From positions 1 through 14,931 of the forward strand of contig JBATKU010000125.1 of the NCBI GenBank assembly GCA_049669725.1: a DNA stretch of 14,931 bases, read 5' to 3'. The notes below the pieces were generated by a model. The model had not been told where the DNA came from and did not search any database. It worked only from the letters and a program-made list of their open reading frames with translations. Below, piece after piece: positions 6,087 to 13,945 of this stretch. The first letter of the stretch is position 1, and the number at the start of each line of letters is the position of its first letter. This DNA comes from JAFDCJ01 sp049669725 (lineage in GTDB: Bacteria; Desulfobacterota; Desulfobacteria; Desulfobacterales; JAFDCJ01). A program made the position numbers and the translations under genes.

Positions 6087-7235
6087 ATGAATTTTGATCT
6101 TTCCAAAGAGCAAAAAATTATTCAAAAAGCGGCCCGGGAATTTGCCAAAGGTGAGTTTACCAATGTGGCCCGGGAACTAGACATCAATGAAACCTATCCG
6201 GCAGATATTGTAAAAAAGGCCAAAAAACTGGATCTTGTCGGCCTTTTTATCCCTGAGGAGTACGGGGGACCGGGGTTGGGCTTTCTGGAACAGGCCATGG
6301 TGCTGGAAGAATTCTGGAAAGTTGACCCGGGAATCGGTCAGCAGCTCAGCTCGGTCTCCTTTGGTGCCGAAGAATTAATACTTTTTGGAACCGAGGAACA
6401 AAAAAAGAAATGGCTGCCGCCCCTGTTTGAAAGTGACGCGTTGATGGGCTTTGCCATCACCGAACCGGATGCCGGCAGCGACACAGCAGCCGCAACCACG
6501 ACCGCAGTCCGGGACGGAGATGAATATGTAATCAACGGCAGCAAGGTCATGATCGGCAACGGCACGGTCGGCACCTTCATGCTGGTCTACTGTCTCACCA
6601 ACCCCGAAGTGGAACGAAAAACCGCCCGCCACAGCATTATTATCGTTGAAACGGATCGCGAAGGGTATAAAGCCGATCCCATGCATGGCAAAATGGGTCT
6701 GCGCGCATCCGACACATCGGCGGTCTATTTTAATAATGTCCGAGTTCCCAAAGAAAATCTTCTAGGCGCCGAAGGCAACGGATTCATCCAGCTAATGAAA
6801 TTTTTTGATCATTCCCGGGCCTATGTCGCCGGTCACGGCGTCGGATTGGCTCAGGGTGCGCTGGATATGGCCGTCAAACATGTCAAAGGCCGCAAACAGT
6901 TTGGGCGCCCCCTGGCGGCCTTTCAGGCAACCCAGTTCAAAATCGCCGAGATGGCAACTAAAGTTGAAACCGCGCGAACCATGGTCTACAAATCCGCATG
7001 GCTGCTGGACCAGGGAAAACCTGATACCAAATTAACCGCCATGGCAAAATTGTACGCCTGCCACGTCGCCGTTGAGGTGGTGGATGAATCCCTCCAGCTT
7101 CACGGCGGATACGGTTATTTTAACGACTATGATATTGAACGCTTTTACCGAGCCGCCAAGGTTCTGGAAATTTATGAAGGAACCAAGGAAGTAGAAAAGA
7201 TCGTCATATCGAGGGAGATATTGGGGAAATTTTAA
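6087..7235 (+). CDS. Acyl-CoA dehydrogenase
   Basis: 382 residues, normal for the family. An N-terminal helical domain (1-120) is followed by the flavin-contacting strand segment FAITEPDAGSD (122-132), NGSKVMIGNG (150-159) and GLRASDTSAVYFNNVRVP (204-221). The C-terminal helical domain carries the second family signature QLHGGYGYFNDYDIERFYRAAKV (337-359). E364 in IYEGT occupies the place of the usual catalytic base of medium- and short-chain enzymes. It should oxidise an acyl-CoA to the 2-enoyl-CoA with FAD, passing electrons to electron-transfer flavoprotein; no Etf gene is in the window. The ATG is preceded by AAAGGAC about 10 nt away. With the carboxyltransferase upstream and the divergent crotonase it forms a CoA-ester degradation group. 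Chain length and a possible dicarboxyl or branched substrate cannot be read from sequence. Confidence 0.93.
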   Translation: MNFDLSKEQKIIQKAAREFAKGEFTNVARELDINETYPADIVKKAKKLDLVGLFIPEEYGGPGLGFLEQAMVLEEFWKVDPGIGQQLSSVSFGAEELILFGTEEQKKKWLPPLFESDALMGFAITEPDAGSDTAAATTTAVRDGDEYVINGSKVMIGNGTVGTFMLVYCLTNPEVERKTARHSIIIVETDREGYKADPMHGKMGLRASDTSAVYFNNVRVPKENLLGAEGNGFIQLMKFFDHSRAYVAGHGVGLAQGALDMAVKHVKGRKQFGRPLAAFQATQFKIAEMATKVETARTMVYKSAWLLDQGKPDTKLTAMAKLYACHVAVEVVDESLQLHGGYGYFNDYDIERFYRAAKVLEIYEGTKEVEKIVISREILGKF

Positions 7236-7394
7236 TCGCCTAGGGTTCACGAAAAAATAAATTCATAATTGTTGATGGGCATTTGAGATTCAAAATATCC
7301 AAAAAATCTCGCTGTCTTTAGCTTTTCAGACTGGCAATATGATTCCATCGCTGTTTGATAATGTGGTCCTTTTTAGAAATGAACCTATAATCCT

Positions 7395-9584
7395 TTAGCG
7401 TTGAGTAGATTTTTCAATAAATTGATATCGCCTTATTCCCTCCAATATCCCACCGGAATATTTTTGCTTGGCAAAGTAAATACCTCGGATTCCCTTCAGT
7501 TTTTTAAGCTCGGGGCTGTAATTTCCCACGACCACTCCCAGAGGTTCGCCGCGCAGCATCTCCTCATCATTTCCGGAATCCCCGCACACCAGAAAGTTTC
7601 CCAAGGGGATTTCCCACTTATAGCTAAGGTAACGAATGGCCTTGCCCTTGGAGGCCCGATAAGGAAGAATGTCCAGATATTGATCCTGGGAATAAATCAA
7701 ATTGTATCGACATTTTTCCCTGAGCAGGCATTCATGAATCATCGATAATCGATCTTTGGCCGGTTCCATTTCATAGCTGATTTTAAAACGCTGTTGGACA
7801 TCAGCTTGCTGGTATTTTAAAAACGCAAAATCTTTAAGCAGGTTGACTATTTTTTCTCGATCCCACTTGGCTGATATGTGTGTTTCCCAGCCACGACCAT
7901 TATGGAGGTTTTCCCCATAATAAATTTCTGCACCCACTGAGGTGACAAGGACATCCGGCAAAGGTATCCGATGTTTTTTTAGAAACACGGTCGCCGATTT
8001 AATGGTACGACCGGTTGCCAAACCAAATCCGATATGTTCTCTGTTTTCCTGCAGCAGGCTCAAAAGCTCCGATAGGTGCTCGTTGCTGTCGCCGACCAGC
8101 GTATCGTCGATATTGGCTATGAAGAAATAGTTTAGTCTTGCCAGACGCCGGCCAATGGCATCGGACGGGACAGCGACTTTCATTTTCTCTTCATCCTGAC
8201 CTGCAAAAATGTGATCGATTTGCTGCATATAGGACGTGGCATAACTTTCCCATGTGTAGTGCTTGTGAATATTCATGATGCCGGCTTTGGAATACTGCTT
8301 CCATTTTTGACTGTCGGTAATAATTTGTTTGACTGCACTGGCAATGGCTTTGGTGTCTGTGGTATTCACCAGTGTGCCACATTCACAGTTCTTAACGATA
8401 TCGCGGGGTCCCCCGTCGTCAGGGGCTATGATCGGTAGGCCGCAGGCGGCTGCTTCAATCAGGGTGAGACCGAAGGGTTCCGTTAGAGCGGAATTGACAA
8501 ATATGCCTTTCTTTTCCGCAGCAATCCGGTAGAGCTCCGGAACTTCGTGCTCAAAATCGTGCTTTTTAGGGATGGCAATTTTTCCGTATAAATCATATTT
8601 GTCCATAAGCAGGAGAATCTCGGTAAGGACATCTTGTTCATTGTCTTCCATTTTGGTGATGTCCTTGCGAATGCCGGCAAAAACAGCTAAATTGGCCATC
8701 GACTGCAGTTCTAAATCCTCGCCGTAAGCTCTGATTAAGCCGGCAATATTTTTTCGCTTGTCCGGGCGACAAAGTGATAGAATAACCGGGCGGTCAGGAT
8801 GCATAAAGAAACGATTTAATTCCTCCAGCATCGAAGCCTGAGCATAGAGTTCAATTTCATCTTTTTCTGTCTCCGGCAGCATGCTGTGATAGTAGGGATA
8901 AAATTTATCGACATCCAGCCCCGGGGGAATTACGTGATATTTAGGAAGGTCCTTGTTATGGTATTGCCCATATTGATCGTTCACTTCCTGGTGGGTGCTG
9001 GCAATGATCAAATCGGCTTTTCTCAACATCTCTTCTTCCATTCTGATCCGATAATCGATCTTATATTTTTTTATTATAACTGCCTCTTGCATGCCTTCAT
9101 CAGTCAGTCGTTTCATTTTTGAACGACCGAGAGAATGGCCGGTATAAACGAAAGGAGTGCCAAAGATTTCGGCCAATTGCATGGCAACATAACCCCCATC
9201 CGCATAATGGCCGTGGATGATGTCAGGAACGGTACTCTGGCGCTTGATGTGTTTAATGGTTTTATCCACAAACTCATCAAGGTACGGCCAAAGGAGCTCT
9301 TTGCGCATGTACTTTTTACCACCGCACTGTATACGAACAATGCTGAATTTGTCGTTAACCTGCTCGACGGGCCGGGCGTAGTCTTCGGATATGGCTTTGT
9401 CGCGAATTAAGCGGGTAAAGAGTTCCACCCGCTTAACATTTTCAGATTGACTGAGCGCCTTTCCTAATTCAACAACATATTTGATCTGTCCGCCCGTATC
9501 GGCATCATGTCCCAGTTGCATGTTTTCCGCACGCAGCAGGCCATGTACACTAAACATTTGAATATGGTATTTTTGAGGTTTCAT
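7395..9584 (-). CDS. sps: Sucrose-phosphate synthase with C-terminal degenerate phosphatase-like domain
   Basis: 729 residues from the ATG at 9584, which gives the typical family opening IQMFSVHGLLRAENMQLGHDADTGGQ. A longer frame to 9851 overlaps the kinase gene and is rejected; an ATG at 9596 (four residues longer) is possible. Residues ~1-465 are a GT4 glycosyltransferase: GGQ at 31-33, LCRPDKRKN at 271-279, and the nucleotide-sugar motif E369-PFGLTLI-E377. It should join UDP-glucose and fructose 6-phosphate to sucrose 6-phosphate. Residues ~485-725 are a HAD sucrose-phosphatase-like domain with T524, K646 and GDSGND (668-673), but motif I reads N491-I-D493-D-T495; the nucleophile Asp is Asn (codon AAT at 8114-8112). 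The phosphatase domain is therefore probably inactive. It starts 4 bp after the fructokinase stop, so translation is likely coupled; no good ribosome site is seen. Last gene of a three-gene operon. Confidence 0.9.
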   Translation of the reverse strand: MKPQKYHIQMFSVHGLLRAENMQLGHDADTGGQIKYVVELGKALSQSENVKRVELFTRLIRDKAISEDYARPVEQVNDKFSIVRIQCGGKKYMRKELLWPYLDEFVDKTIKHIKRQSTVPDIIHGHYADGGYVAMQLAEIFGTPFVYTGHSLGRSKMKRLTDEGMQEAVIIKKYKIDYRIRMEEEMLRKADLIIASTHQEVNDQYGQYHNKDLPKYHVIPPGLDVDKFYPYYHSMLPETEKDEIELYAQASMLEELNRFFMHPDRPVILSLCRPDKRKNIAGLIRAYGEDLELQSMANLAVFAGIRKDITKMEDNEQDVLTEILLLMDKYDLYGKIAIPKKHDFEHEVPELYRIAAEKKGIFVNSALTEPFGLTLIEAAACGLPIIAPDDGGPRDIVKNCECGTLVNTTDTKAIASAVKQIITDSQKWKQYSKAGIMNIHKHYTWESYATSYMQQIDHIFAGQDEEKMKVAVPSDAIGRRLARLNYFFIANIDDTLVGDSNEHLSELLSLLQENREHIGFGLATGRTIKSATVFLKKHRIPLPDVLVTSVGAEIYYGENLHNGRGWETHISAKWDREKIVNLLKDFAFLKYQQADVQQRFKISYEMEPAKDRLSMIHECLLREKCRYNLIYSQDQYLDILPYRASKGKAIRYLSYKWEIPLGNFLVCGDSGNDEEMLRGEPLGVVVGNYSPELKKLKGIRGIYFAKQKYSGGILEGIRRYQFIEKSTQR

Positions 9585-9588
9585 GATT

Positions 9589-10485
9589 TCAATCATTTGC
9601 AAAAAGGGCCCTGAAAGGCTCGTAAAAAGATGTTGAATCTGGAATGGCGCCTTTAATTTCGCAGACGCGGGAGGCAAACAGCGAAGCCCGATCCAGTATT
9701 TCCTCCGGACGCCATTCCTTGAGAATACCTGCGGTAAGTATTGCTGCATAGGCGTCGCCCGCGCCGACCGGATCAACAACCTTGATTGCTTTAGTTGGTT
9801 TGGTGCCAAACCAGCCCTCATTGGTAAATAATTCACTTCCCTGCCTACCATTAGTCAGGGATACTGTATTGATCGAATGGGTTTCCATTAAATGATGAAC
9901 AAATGCCTCATCGTTAATCTTCGAAGGCCACATCTGTTTTAATTTTGCAAGCTCGCCGACATTTAATTTTAATATATCCGTCTTTGAAAGTGATTTTTCA
10001 ATTATGGTATTGTTATAGCATCTGGGCCGGAGGTTGACGTCGTAAAAATTGAGGGTTTGCGGTGCGTTGTCAGATATAAATTTCTGTACATTTTTAGAAC
10101 CGGTTTGACTTCTTTGGGCGAGAGAACCGAAATAGATAAGCCGGGCACCATCGATGAGATCTGAATGGTAATCCGGCAAAAATTCTATATAATCGTAGGC
10201 CACATCAGCGATGATGTCAAATTTCGGTTCACCGCTTTCATCCAACCGAACATTCACCCTGCCGGTCGGATGAACCTCGTCGATTTGAATGTCATCCAGA
10301 TAAAATCGAGTCAGTTCCAGTTGGTGTAAGATTTCTTTACCGGCATCGTCTATGCCGATTCTCGATATAAAGCGAACATCAAAGCCAAGATTTCTGAGGT
10401 GGTAAGCAAAATTGAAAGGAGCGCCGCCAAGACGGCTGTAATCCGGAAATACATCAAACAGAATTTCACCTATTACCAATATCAC
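9589..10485 (-). CDS. PfkB-family carbohydrate kinase, probable fructokinase
   Basis: 298 residues, usual length. The first PfkB motif is seen in RLGGAPFNFAYHLRNLG (18-34), where the paired Gly20-Gly21 helps hold the sugar. The second is VVDPVGAGDAY (236-246), with catalytic base D244 in the GAGD anion hole. NVRLDESGEPKFDI (78-91) and FYDVNLRP (147-154) agree with bacterial fructokinases. The start is GTG, supported by AAAGGAG 5 nt upstream. It lies between the phosphatase gene and the sucrose-phosphate synthase gene, ending 4 bp before the latter. The setting argues for making fructose 6-phosphate from the fructose released by the nearby sucrose phosphorylase, feeding it to sucrose-phosphate synthase or glycolysis. 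Other PfkB substrates cannot be excluded from motifs alone. Confidence 0.88.
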   Translation of the reverse strand: MILVIGEILFDVFPDYSRLGGAPFNFAYHLRNLGFDVRFISRIGIDDAGKEILHQLELTRFYLDDIQIDEVHPTGRVNVRLDESGEPKFDIIADVAYDYIEFLPDYHSDLIDGARLIYFGSLAQRSQTGSKNVQKFISDNAPQTLNFYDVNLRPRCYNNTIIEKSLSKTDILKLNVGELAKLKQMWPSKINDEAFVHHLMETHSINTVSLTNGRQGSELFTNEGWFGTKPTKAIKVVDPVGAGDAYAAILTAGILKEWRPEEILDRASLFASRVCEIKGAIPDSTSFYEPFRALFAND

Positions 10486-10575
10486 AAATGCTCCTTTCCG
10501 TTAGGCCGTTTCAGCGTATCTAGGCCGTCAATAATTTCCTTTTAAGATTGAAAAGGATAATGTTGGATTTGGCTA

Positions 10576-11451
10576 TTAAATACCTGATCCCAACATTTCC
10601 GCGGCTCTGGCAATCAGTTCCTCCGTTTCAGGAATATAATGAACCAGTCCCTCCATTACACCGGCTGCGTAATTGCCGTTCATGCCCCAAAAATTACCTT
10701 TGGGTAAATACAGGTGACTCAGCATGTTTCTACCCGATAGCGTTTCCACCGCTTCTTGGCGAATTTCATCCATGGCGTTTTTTACCAAAATCGCCTGCAG
10801 TCCACTGGTTAATACATCCAGGTCATTGCCACTATCACCTGCAAATACGGTTCGACTATCGGAAAATTCTTCTTGTTGCATAAGGAACCGAATAGCATGC
10901 AGCTTGTTTGCACGGGCCGGGATTATGTCGAATAAACCGTTGGTGCCGATTTCATCAACACTCCAAATGATATTGGCAGGCACTCCCTTTTCTGCTAATA
11001 TGGCGCGTATTCTTTTTATCAGGCGCTGATGATCAACAGTTATATCTGTGTAAAAGCTCAATTTGTGCATGTTCTGTTTAGCAGGCTCTTGAAGTCGTAT
11101 TTCTTTAATATCCTCGAACAAGCCTGCCAGCCCTTCCCAGCTTAATCCGTTCCAATCCTTGCCGATCTCATCGCTCCAGCCATCCGATAATTGCCAGTCA
11201 CCATCAATTATTCGATAGAGAGTGGTTCCGACATCGCCGATGGCATAATCCGGCATCGGCAGATGAAATTCTTCAATCGCATCGAGGATGAGTTTCTTGT
11301 CACGCCCACTGACATATGCCAGATAAATGTTAGAATATTCGGTCAGCTTGCGAAACACGGGACGGGCTTGAGCGGATTCTTTCTGATTTCCATTCGGAAT
11401 CAGGGTTCGATCCAAATCGCTGCATATTAATATTTTTTGTATATGAGCCAT
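10576..11451 (-). CDS. spp: Sucrose-6-phosphate phosphatase (HAD superfamily)
   Basis: 291 residues. All HAD motifs are intact: D12-L-D14-R-T16 (nucleophile and acid/base Asp), S48 in YVSGR, K183 in ARANKLHAI, and GDSGND at 205-210. The cap region includes IGDVGTTLYR (71-80), typical of sucrose-phosphatase-like HAD-IIB proteins, where the cap recognises the glucosyl unit. It should release phosphate from sucrose 6-phosphate, making the pathway irreversible. It is the first gene of the operon, 90 bp before the fructokinase gene, and supplies the catalytic Asp lacking in the tail of the synthase. The ATG lacks an obvious ribosome site; the leader carries TTATCGATAA at 11461-11470. A phosphatase for another glycosyl phosphate is possible, but context favours sucrose. 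Confidence 0.88.
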   Translation of the reverse strand: MAHIQKILICSDLDRTLIPNGNQKESAQARPVFRKLTEYSNIYLAYVSGRDKKLILDAIEEFHLPMPDYAIGDVGTTLYRIIDGDWQLSDGWSDEIGKDWNGLSWEGLAGLFEDIKEIRLQEPAKQNMHKLSFYTDITVDHQRLIKRIRAILAEKGVPANIIWSVDEIGTNGLFDIIPARANKLHAIRFLMQQEEFSDSRTVFAGDSGNDLDVLTSGLQAILVKNAMDEIRQEAVETLSGRNMLSHLYLPKGNFWGMNGNYAAGVMEGLVHYIPETEELIARAAEMLGSGI

Positions 11452-11488
11452 AGATATTATTTATCGATAAAAGGTTTCTTGATTCATA

Positions 11489-11505
11489 AGTCTCAAAATG
11501 AGACT
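11489..11505. promoter_or_regulatory. Perfect 7-3-7 palindrome, possible operator of the sucrose synthesis operon
   Basis: AGTCTCA, AAA, TGAGACT form a perfect inverted repeat 38 bp upstream of the phosphatase start. It overlaps the -10 position of a weak candidate promoter (minus-strand TTGACG at 11518-11523, 17-bp spacer, CATTTT at 11495-11500), or falls in the leader made from the stronger promoter at 11551-11579. It could bind a repressor or form a short RNA hairpin. Confidence 0.35.
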
Positions 11506-11550
11506 GGTGCCGTTGATCGTCAAGAGGGCGTACAATTGGAACTCTCGACT

Positions 11551-11579
11551 AGTCTACACAAGAATGCGGATTGGGTCAA
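11551..11579 (-). promoter_or_regulatory. Candidate sigma-70 promoter of the spp-fructokinase-sps operon
   Basis: On the minus strand TTGACC (11574-11579, five of six matches) and TAGACT (11551-11556, four of six) have an ideal 17-bp spacer. Transcription would start near 11543, giving a leader of about 90 nt before the phosphatase ATG. Confidence 0.45.
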
Positions 11580-11807
11580 ATCTTCAATATTTGTATATCG
11601 ATAGGATTATTCTTGAAATGAAAATACGATAGAAATTAATAATCTTGAACGAAACGTTATGTATTTATTGGGCAAGCAATGGCTAAAATCAGGAACCTCG
11701 GGTCCTTTTGACTCTGGATGAATATTTGATAAATCCTCCGGTATTCTGATCGTTGCCGTTCCAGTTGATTTATATTAATGATGTATCGTCCATAGAAATC
11801 AGCCTTA

Positions 11808-11836
11808 TTGCAAAAATTTTGACCTCATATTATATA
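11808..11836 (+). promoter_or_regulatory. Weak candidate promoter of sucrose phosphorylase
   Basis: TTGCAA (11808-11813) and TATATA (11831-11836) have a 17-bp spacer inside the most AT-rich part of the region (through about 11843). It would leave a leader of about 110 nt. Several overlapping -10-like hexamers exist, so the exact site is uncertain. Confidence 0.25.
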
Positions 11837-11953
11837 TTATAAACACGAACAGAAACGAGTTGAAACCCAACATATGCAGAAAAATTTAGAAACAGGGAAC
11901 TGCGAGAGCATAGTTGATTACGATTTAATTTCACTATAGGGGGCAACAAATAA

Positions 11954-13402
11954 ATGACGCTTCACAACAAAATAAACCTGATCACCTATCCGGACAGCAT
12001 GGGCAGCAATCTACTCGAACTTCATTACGTCTTACGCCGCTATTTGACGCAAGCGATCGGTGGCATACACATTCTGCCATTTTATCCCTCGTCAGCAGAT
12101 CGAGGCTTTGCACCATTGACTTACGACGAGGTCGACCCGGCCTTCGGAACATGGGAAGATATCGAAATGATCGGCCGGGACTTTGATTTGACATTCGACT
12201 TCATGGTAAACCACATTTCCCGCCAATCCATTTTTTTCCAGGATTATCTGAAAAACGGATCGGACTCCGAATATGCGGACATGTTCATGCCCTTCAGTAA
12301 ATTGAGCTCTACCGGAGAAATCAGCGAAGCGGATCTCGCGAAAGTCTACACGCGCAAACCGCGACCACCGTATACCGTCATCGAGCGTGCGGATGGATCC
12401 CGCGAAAAGATCTGGTGCACCTTTGACTACGAACAGATTGATTTGGACTTGCGTTCGCCGGTCACCCAGGAGGTGATCCGCAACTTTCTGATACGCCTTG
12501 CGCGCACGAACGCCAAAATGATCCGCATGGACGCCATTGCCTATACAACCTATCGGCTGGGCACCAATTGCTTCTTTCTCGAACCGGATATTTGGGAACT
12601 GCTGGATTGGCTTAAGGAATATGTGACCGCTTTTGACGCAGTTATTTTGCCGGAAGTACACGAGCACTACAAATACCATTTGAAAATTGCGGCCAAGGGT
12701 TATTGGACTTACGATTTTGCTCTGCCCATGTTGGTTTTGCACACCCTTTATCATCACAGCAGTGCGCGTTTGCGCCACTGGCTGCAAATTTGCCCGCGTC
12801 AACAGTTGACCACCCTTGATACTCACGACGGCATCGGCGTTATCGACGTGGAAGATTTGTTGACTCCGGAAGAAATCGATAAAACCCTCTCCGGTCTGGA
12901 TGAAAAAGGGTCCAATACACGCAAACTATACTCGGGTCCGGAATATCAGAATCTGGATATCTATCAGGTCAATTGCACCTATTATTCCGCCCTGGAGTGC
13001 AACGACGATTCGTATATCGCCGCTCGAACGATTCAATTTTTTGCGCCCGGGCTGCCCCAGGTATACTACGTGGGTCTGCTGGCAGGTGAGAACGATATCG
13101 AGCTGGTTGAGCACACCAAAAACGGCCGTGATATCAACCGCCACAATTACAGCCTGGATGAAATCAAAGTGGAATTTCAAAAACCCGTGGTGCAACGTTT
13201 ATTGCGTCTTATGGAGTTTCGCAACTCTTACCCGGCTTTTGACGGCCAGTTTGTGATTGCCGAGGCACCGGATGATCAGCTGAAACTGTCTTGGTCGCAG
13301 GCCCCCTATCATGCTACCGCCAGCATTGACCTGAGAAGTTACAGCGTCCAGATCGAATATTACGACCGGGATCAGCGCAGGACAAAATCATTTTCTGTAT
13401 GA
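11954..13402 (+). CDS. sucP: Sucrose phosphorylase (GH13 subfamily 18)
   Basis: 482 residues, family length. Residues 38-68 carry GIHILPFYPSSADRGFAP and VDPAFGTW, diagnostic of the sucrose phosphorylase group. Catalytic residues are all present: nucleophile D193 (MIRMDAIAY), acid/base E234 (LPEVHEHY), transition-state Asp D292 (DTHDGIG), plus H87 in VNH. The acceptor-loop segment NLDIYQVNCTYYSAL (333-347) matches the D-L-Y type of true sucrose phosphorylases rather than the His-containing loop reported for sucrose 6'-phosphate phosphorylases. It should split sucrose with phosphate, reversibly, to glucose 1-phosphate and fructose in the cytoplasm, since no signal peptide is seen. The start ATG has AGGGGG 10 nt upstream, slightly far. 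It is divergent from the sucrose synthesis operon. Related glucosylglycerol or glucosylglycerate phosphorylases are less likely alternatives. Confidence 0.92.
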   Translation: MTLHNKINLITYPDSMGSNLLELHYVLRRYLTQAIGGIHILPFYPSSADRGFAPLTYDEVDPAFGTWEDIEMIGRDFDLTFDFMVNHISRQSIFFQDYLKNGSDSEYADMFMPFSKLSSTGEISEADLAKVYTRKPRPPYTVIERADGSREKIWCTFDYEQIDLDLRSPVTQEVIRNFLIRLARTNAKMIRMDAIAYTTYRLGTNCFFLEPDIWELLDWLKEYVTAFDAVILPEVHEHYKYHLKIAAKGYWTYDFALPMLVLHTLYHHSSARLRHWLQICPRQQLTTLDTHDGIGVIDVEDLLTPEEIDKTLSGLDEKGSNTRKLYSGPEYQNLDIYQVNCTYYSALECNDDSYIAARTIQFFAPGLPQVYYVGLLAGENDIELVEHTKNGRDINRHNYSLDEIKVEFQKPVVQRLLRLMEFRNSYPAFDGQFVIAEAPDDQLKLSWSQAPYHATASIDLRSYSVQIEYYDRDQRRTKSFSV

Positions 13403-13452
13403 AGCCAAGTGCAAGGAATGCTTTAAGATTTCAGATTACACAATGACAAATA

Positions 13453-13477
13453 AATTCTTTTTCGAGAATTGATTTTT
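13453..13477 (+). terminator. Candidate terminator of sucrose phosphorylase
   Basis: AATTCT (13453-13458) and AGAATT (13465-13470) form a 6-bp stem with a 6-nt loop, followed by GATTTTTG and more T-rich sequence, about 50 nt past the stop codon. The stem is weak and AT-rich. Confidence 0.35.
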
Positions 13478-13562
13478 GTTAGTTTTCGTGCCTGCATGTA
13501 AAGTTTGGAGGGACTTAAAATTTGTTGGATGTGCTGATGTAAGATGCAAAATATTGCGATGA

Positions 13563-13784
13563 TTGGTTAATAGCGACAACCCACAATTGAGCCAAAGTGT
13601 GGATTGCGCATACCGAATATACAATTTTCAAAAATCTATTGCCGGAGAGACTAACACAATATGGGGCTGCAGATATGAAAGTGGTATCCCAAAGAAACGG
13701 AAAGTTTTCGAGTTAGGATACGTTTACACTATCAGTAATTTATGGATGGTTATAAAAGCTTTGAGATATTACAGAAATCAGTAA
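13563..13784 (+). pseudogene. Doubtful short reading frame, possible decayed gene tail
   Basis: A 73-codon open frame starts only at TTG with no ribosome site. Its last ~25 residues, including ISNLWMVIKALRYYRNQ, loosely recall the hydrophobic 'YNLW' end of some DDE transposases. The first half resembles nothing I know. It may be an insertion-sequence relic or pure chance. Confidence 0.15.
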
Positions 13785-13802
13785 ATTTACGCTGGAAACT
13801 CA

Positions 13803-13826
13803 TGTGGATGATACCACAGGTTTTTT
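13803..13826 (+). terminator. Short hairpin followed by six T residues
   Basis: TGTGG (13803-13807) and CCACA (13814-13818) form a 5-bp stem with a 6-nt loop, followed by GG and TTTTTT. It could back up termination of plus-strand transcription before the convergent membrane protein gene. Confidence 0.25.
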
Positions 13827-13945
13827 GGGCCTTTAATTTTTACCGATTAGTTGGAGGAAAGCTGTAGATTTGAAATGGCGGTAAAATTAATGAAGGCTCT
13901 TTTGAAACGCAATTCGAAGTCTGGATTGAGCCCTTCAAATCAGGA

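Larger units (their letters stand above)
11452..11953. other. 502-bp divergent intergenic region of the sucrose module
   Basis: No coding sequence is seen. The left part holds candidate promoters and a palindrome for the minus-strand synthesis operon. The right part is AT-rich and should hold the promoter of sucrose phosphorylase. Such a long shared regulatory region suggests that synthesis and breakdown of sucrose are controlled against each other, which is an inference. Confidence 0.6.
13403..13945. other. 543-bp convergent spacer, no convincing intact gene
   Basis: It lies between the 3' ends of sucrose phosphorylase and the membrane protein gene. It is AT-rich and contains two hairpin/T-run candidates and one short doubtful reading frame. 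Nothing else is recognised. Confidence 0.6.

Noticed and set aside
7236..7394. GAGATT/AATCTC hairpin (7285-7310) as terminator of the acyl-CoA dehydrogenase
   Set aside because: The stem is only six AT-rich pairs with a long loop and no T-run on either strand, so it is too weak to call.
7395..9584. Sucrose synthase (SuSy) instead of sucrose-phosphate synthase
   Set aside because: The N-terminal regulatory domains of SuSy are absent and a HAD phosphatase-like tail is present, which fits sucrose-phosphate synthase.
9585..9851. Upstream extension of the sucrose-phosphate synthase frame by about 89 codons
   Set aside because: It lies wholly inside the fructokinase gene in another frame, resembles no synthase N-terminus, and the ATG at 9584 gives the normal family start.
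11928..11944. TTCACTATAGGGGG resembling the core of the T7 promoter
   Set aside because: Only the last ~11 bases agree and there is no phage polymerase context. The G-run is better read as the ribosome site of sucrose phosphorylase.
12092..12826. 244-codon minus-strand frame inside sucrose phosphorylase
   Set aside because: Antisense shadow of a gene whose every catalytic motif is on the plus strand.
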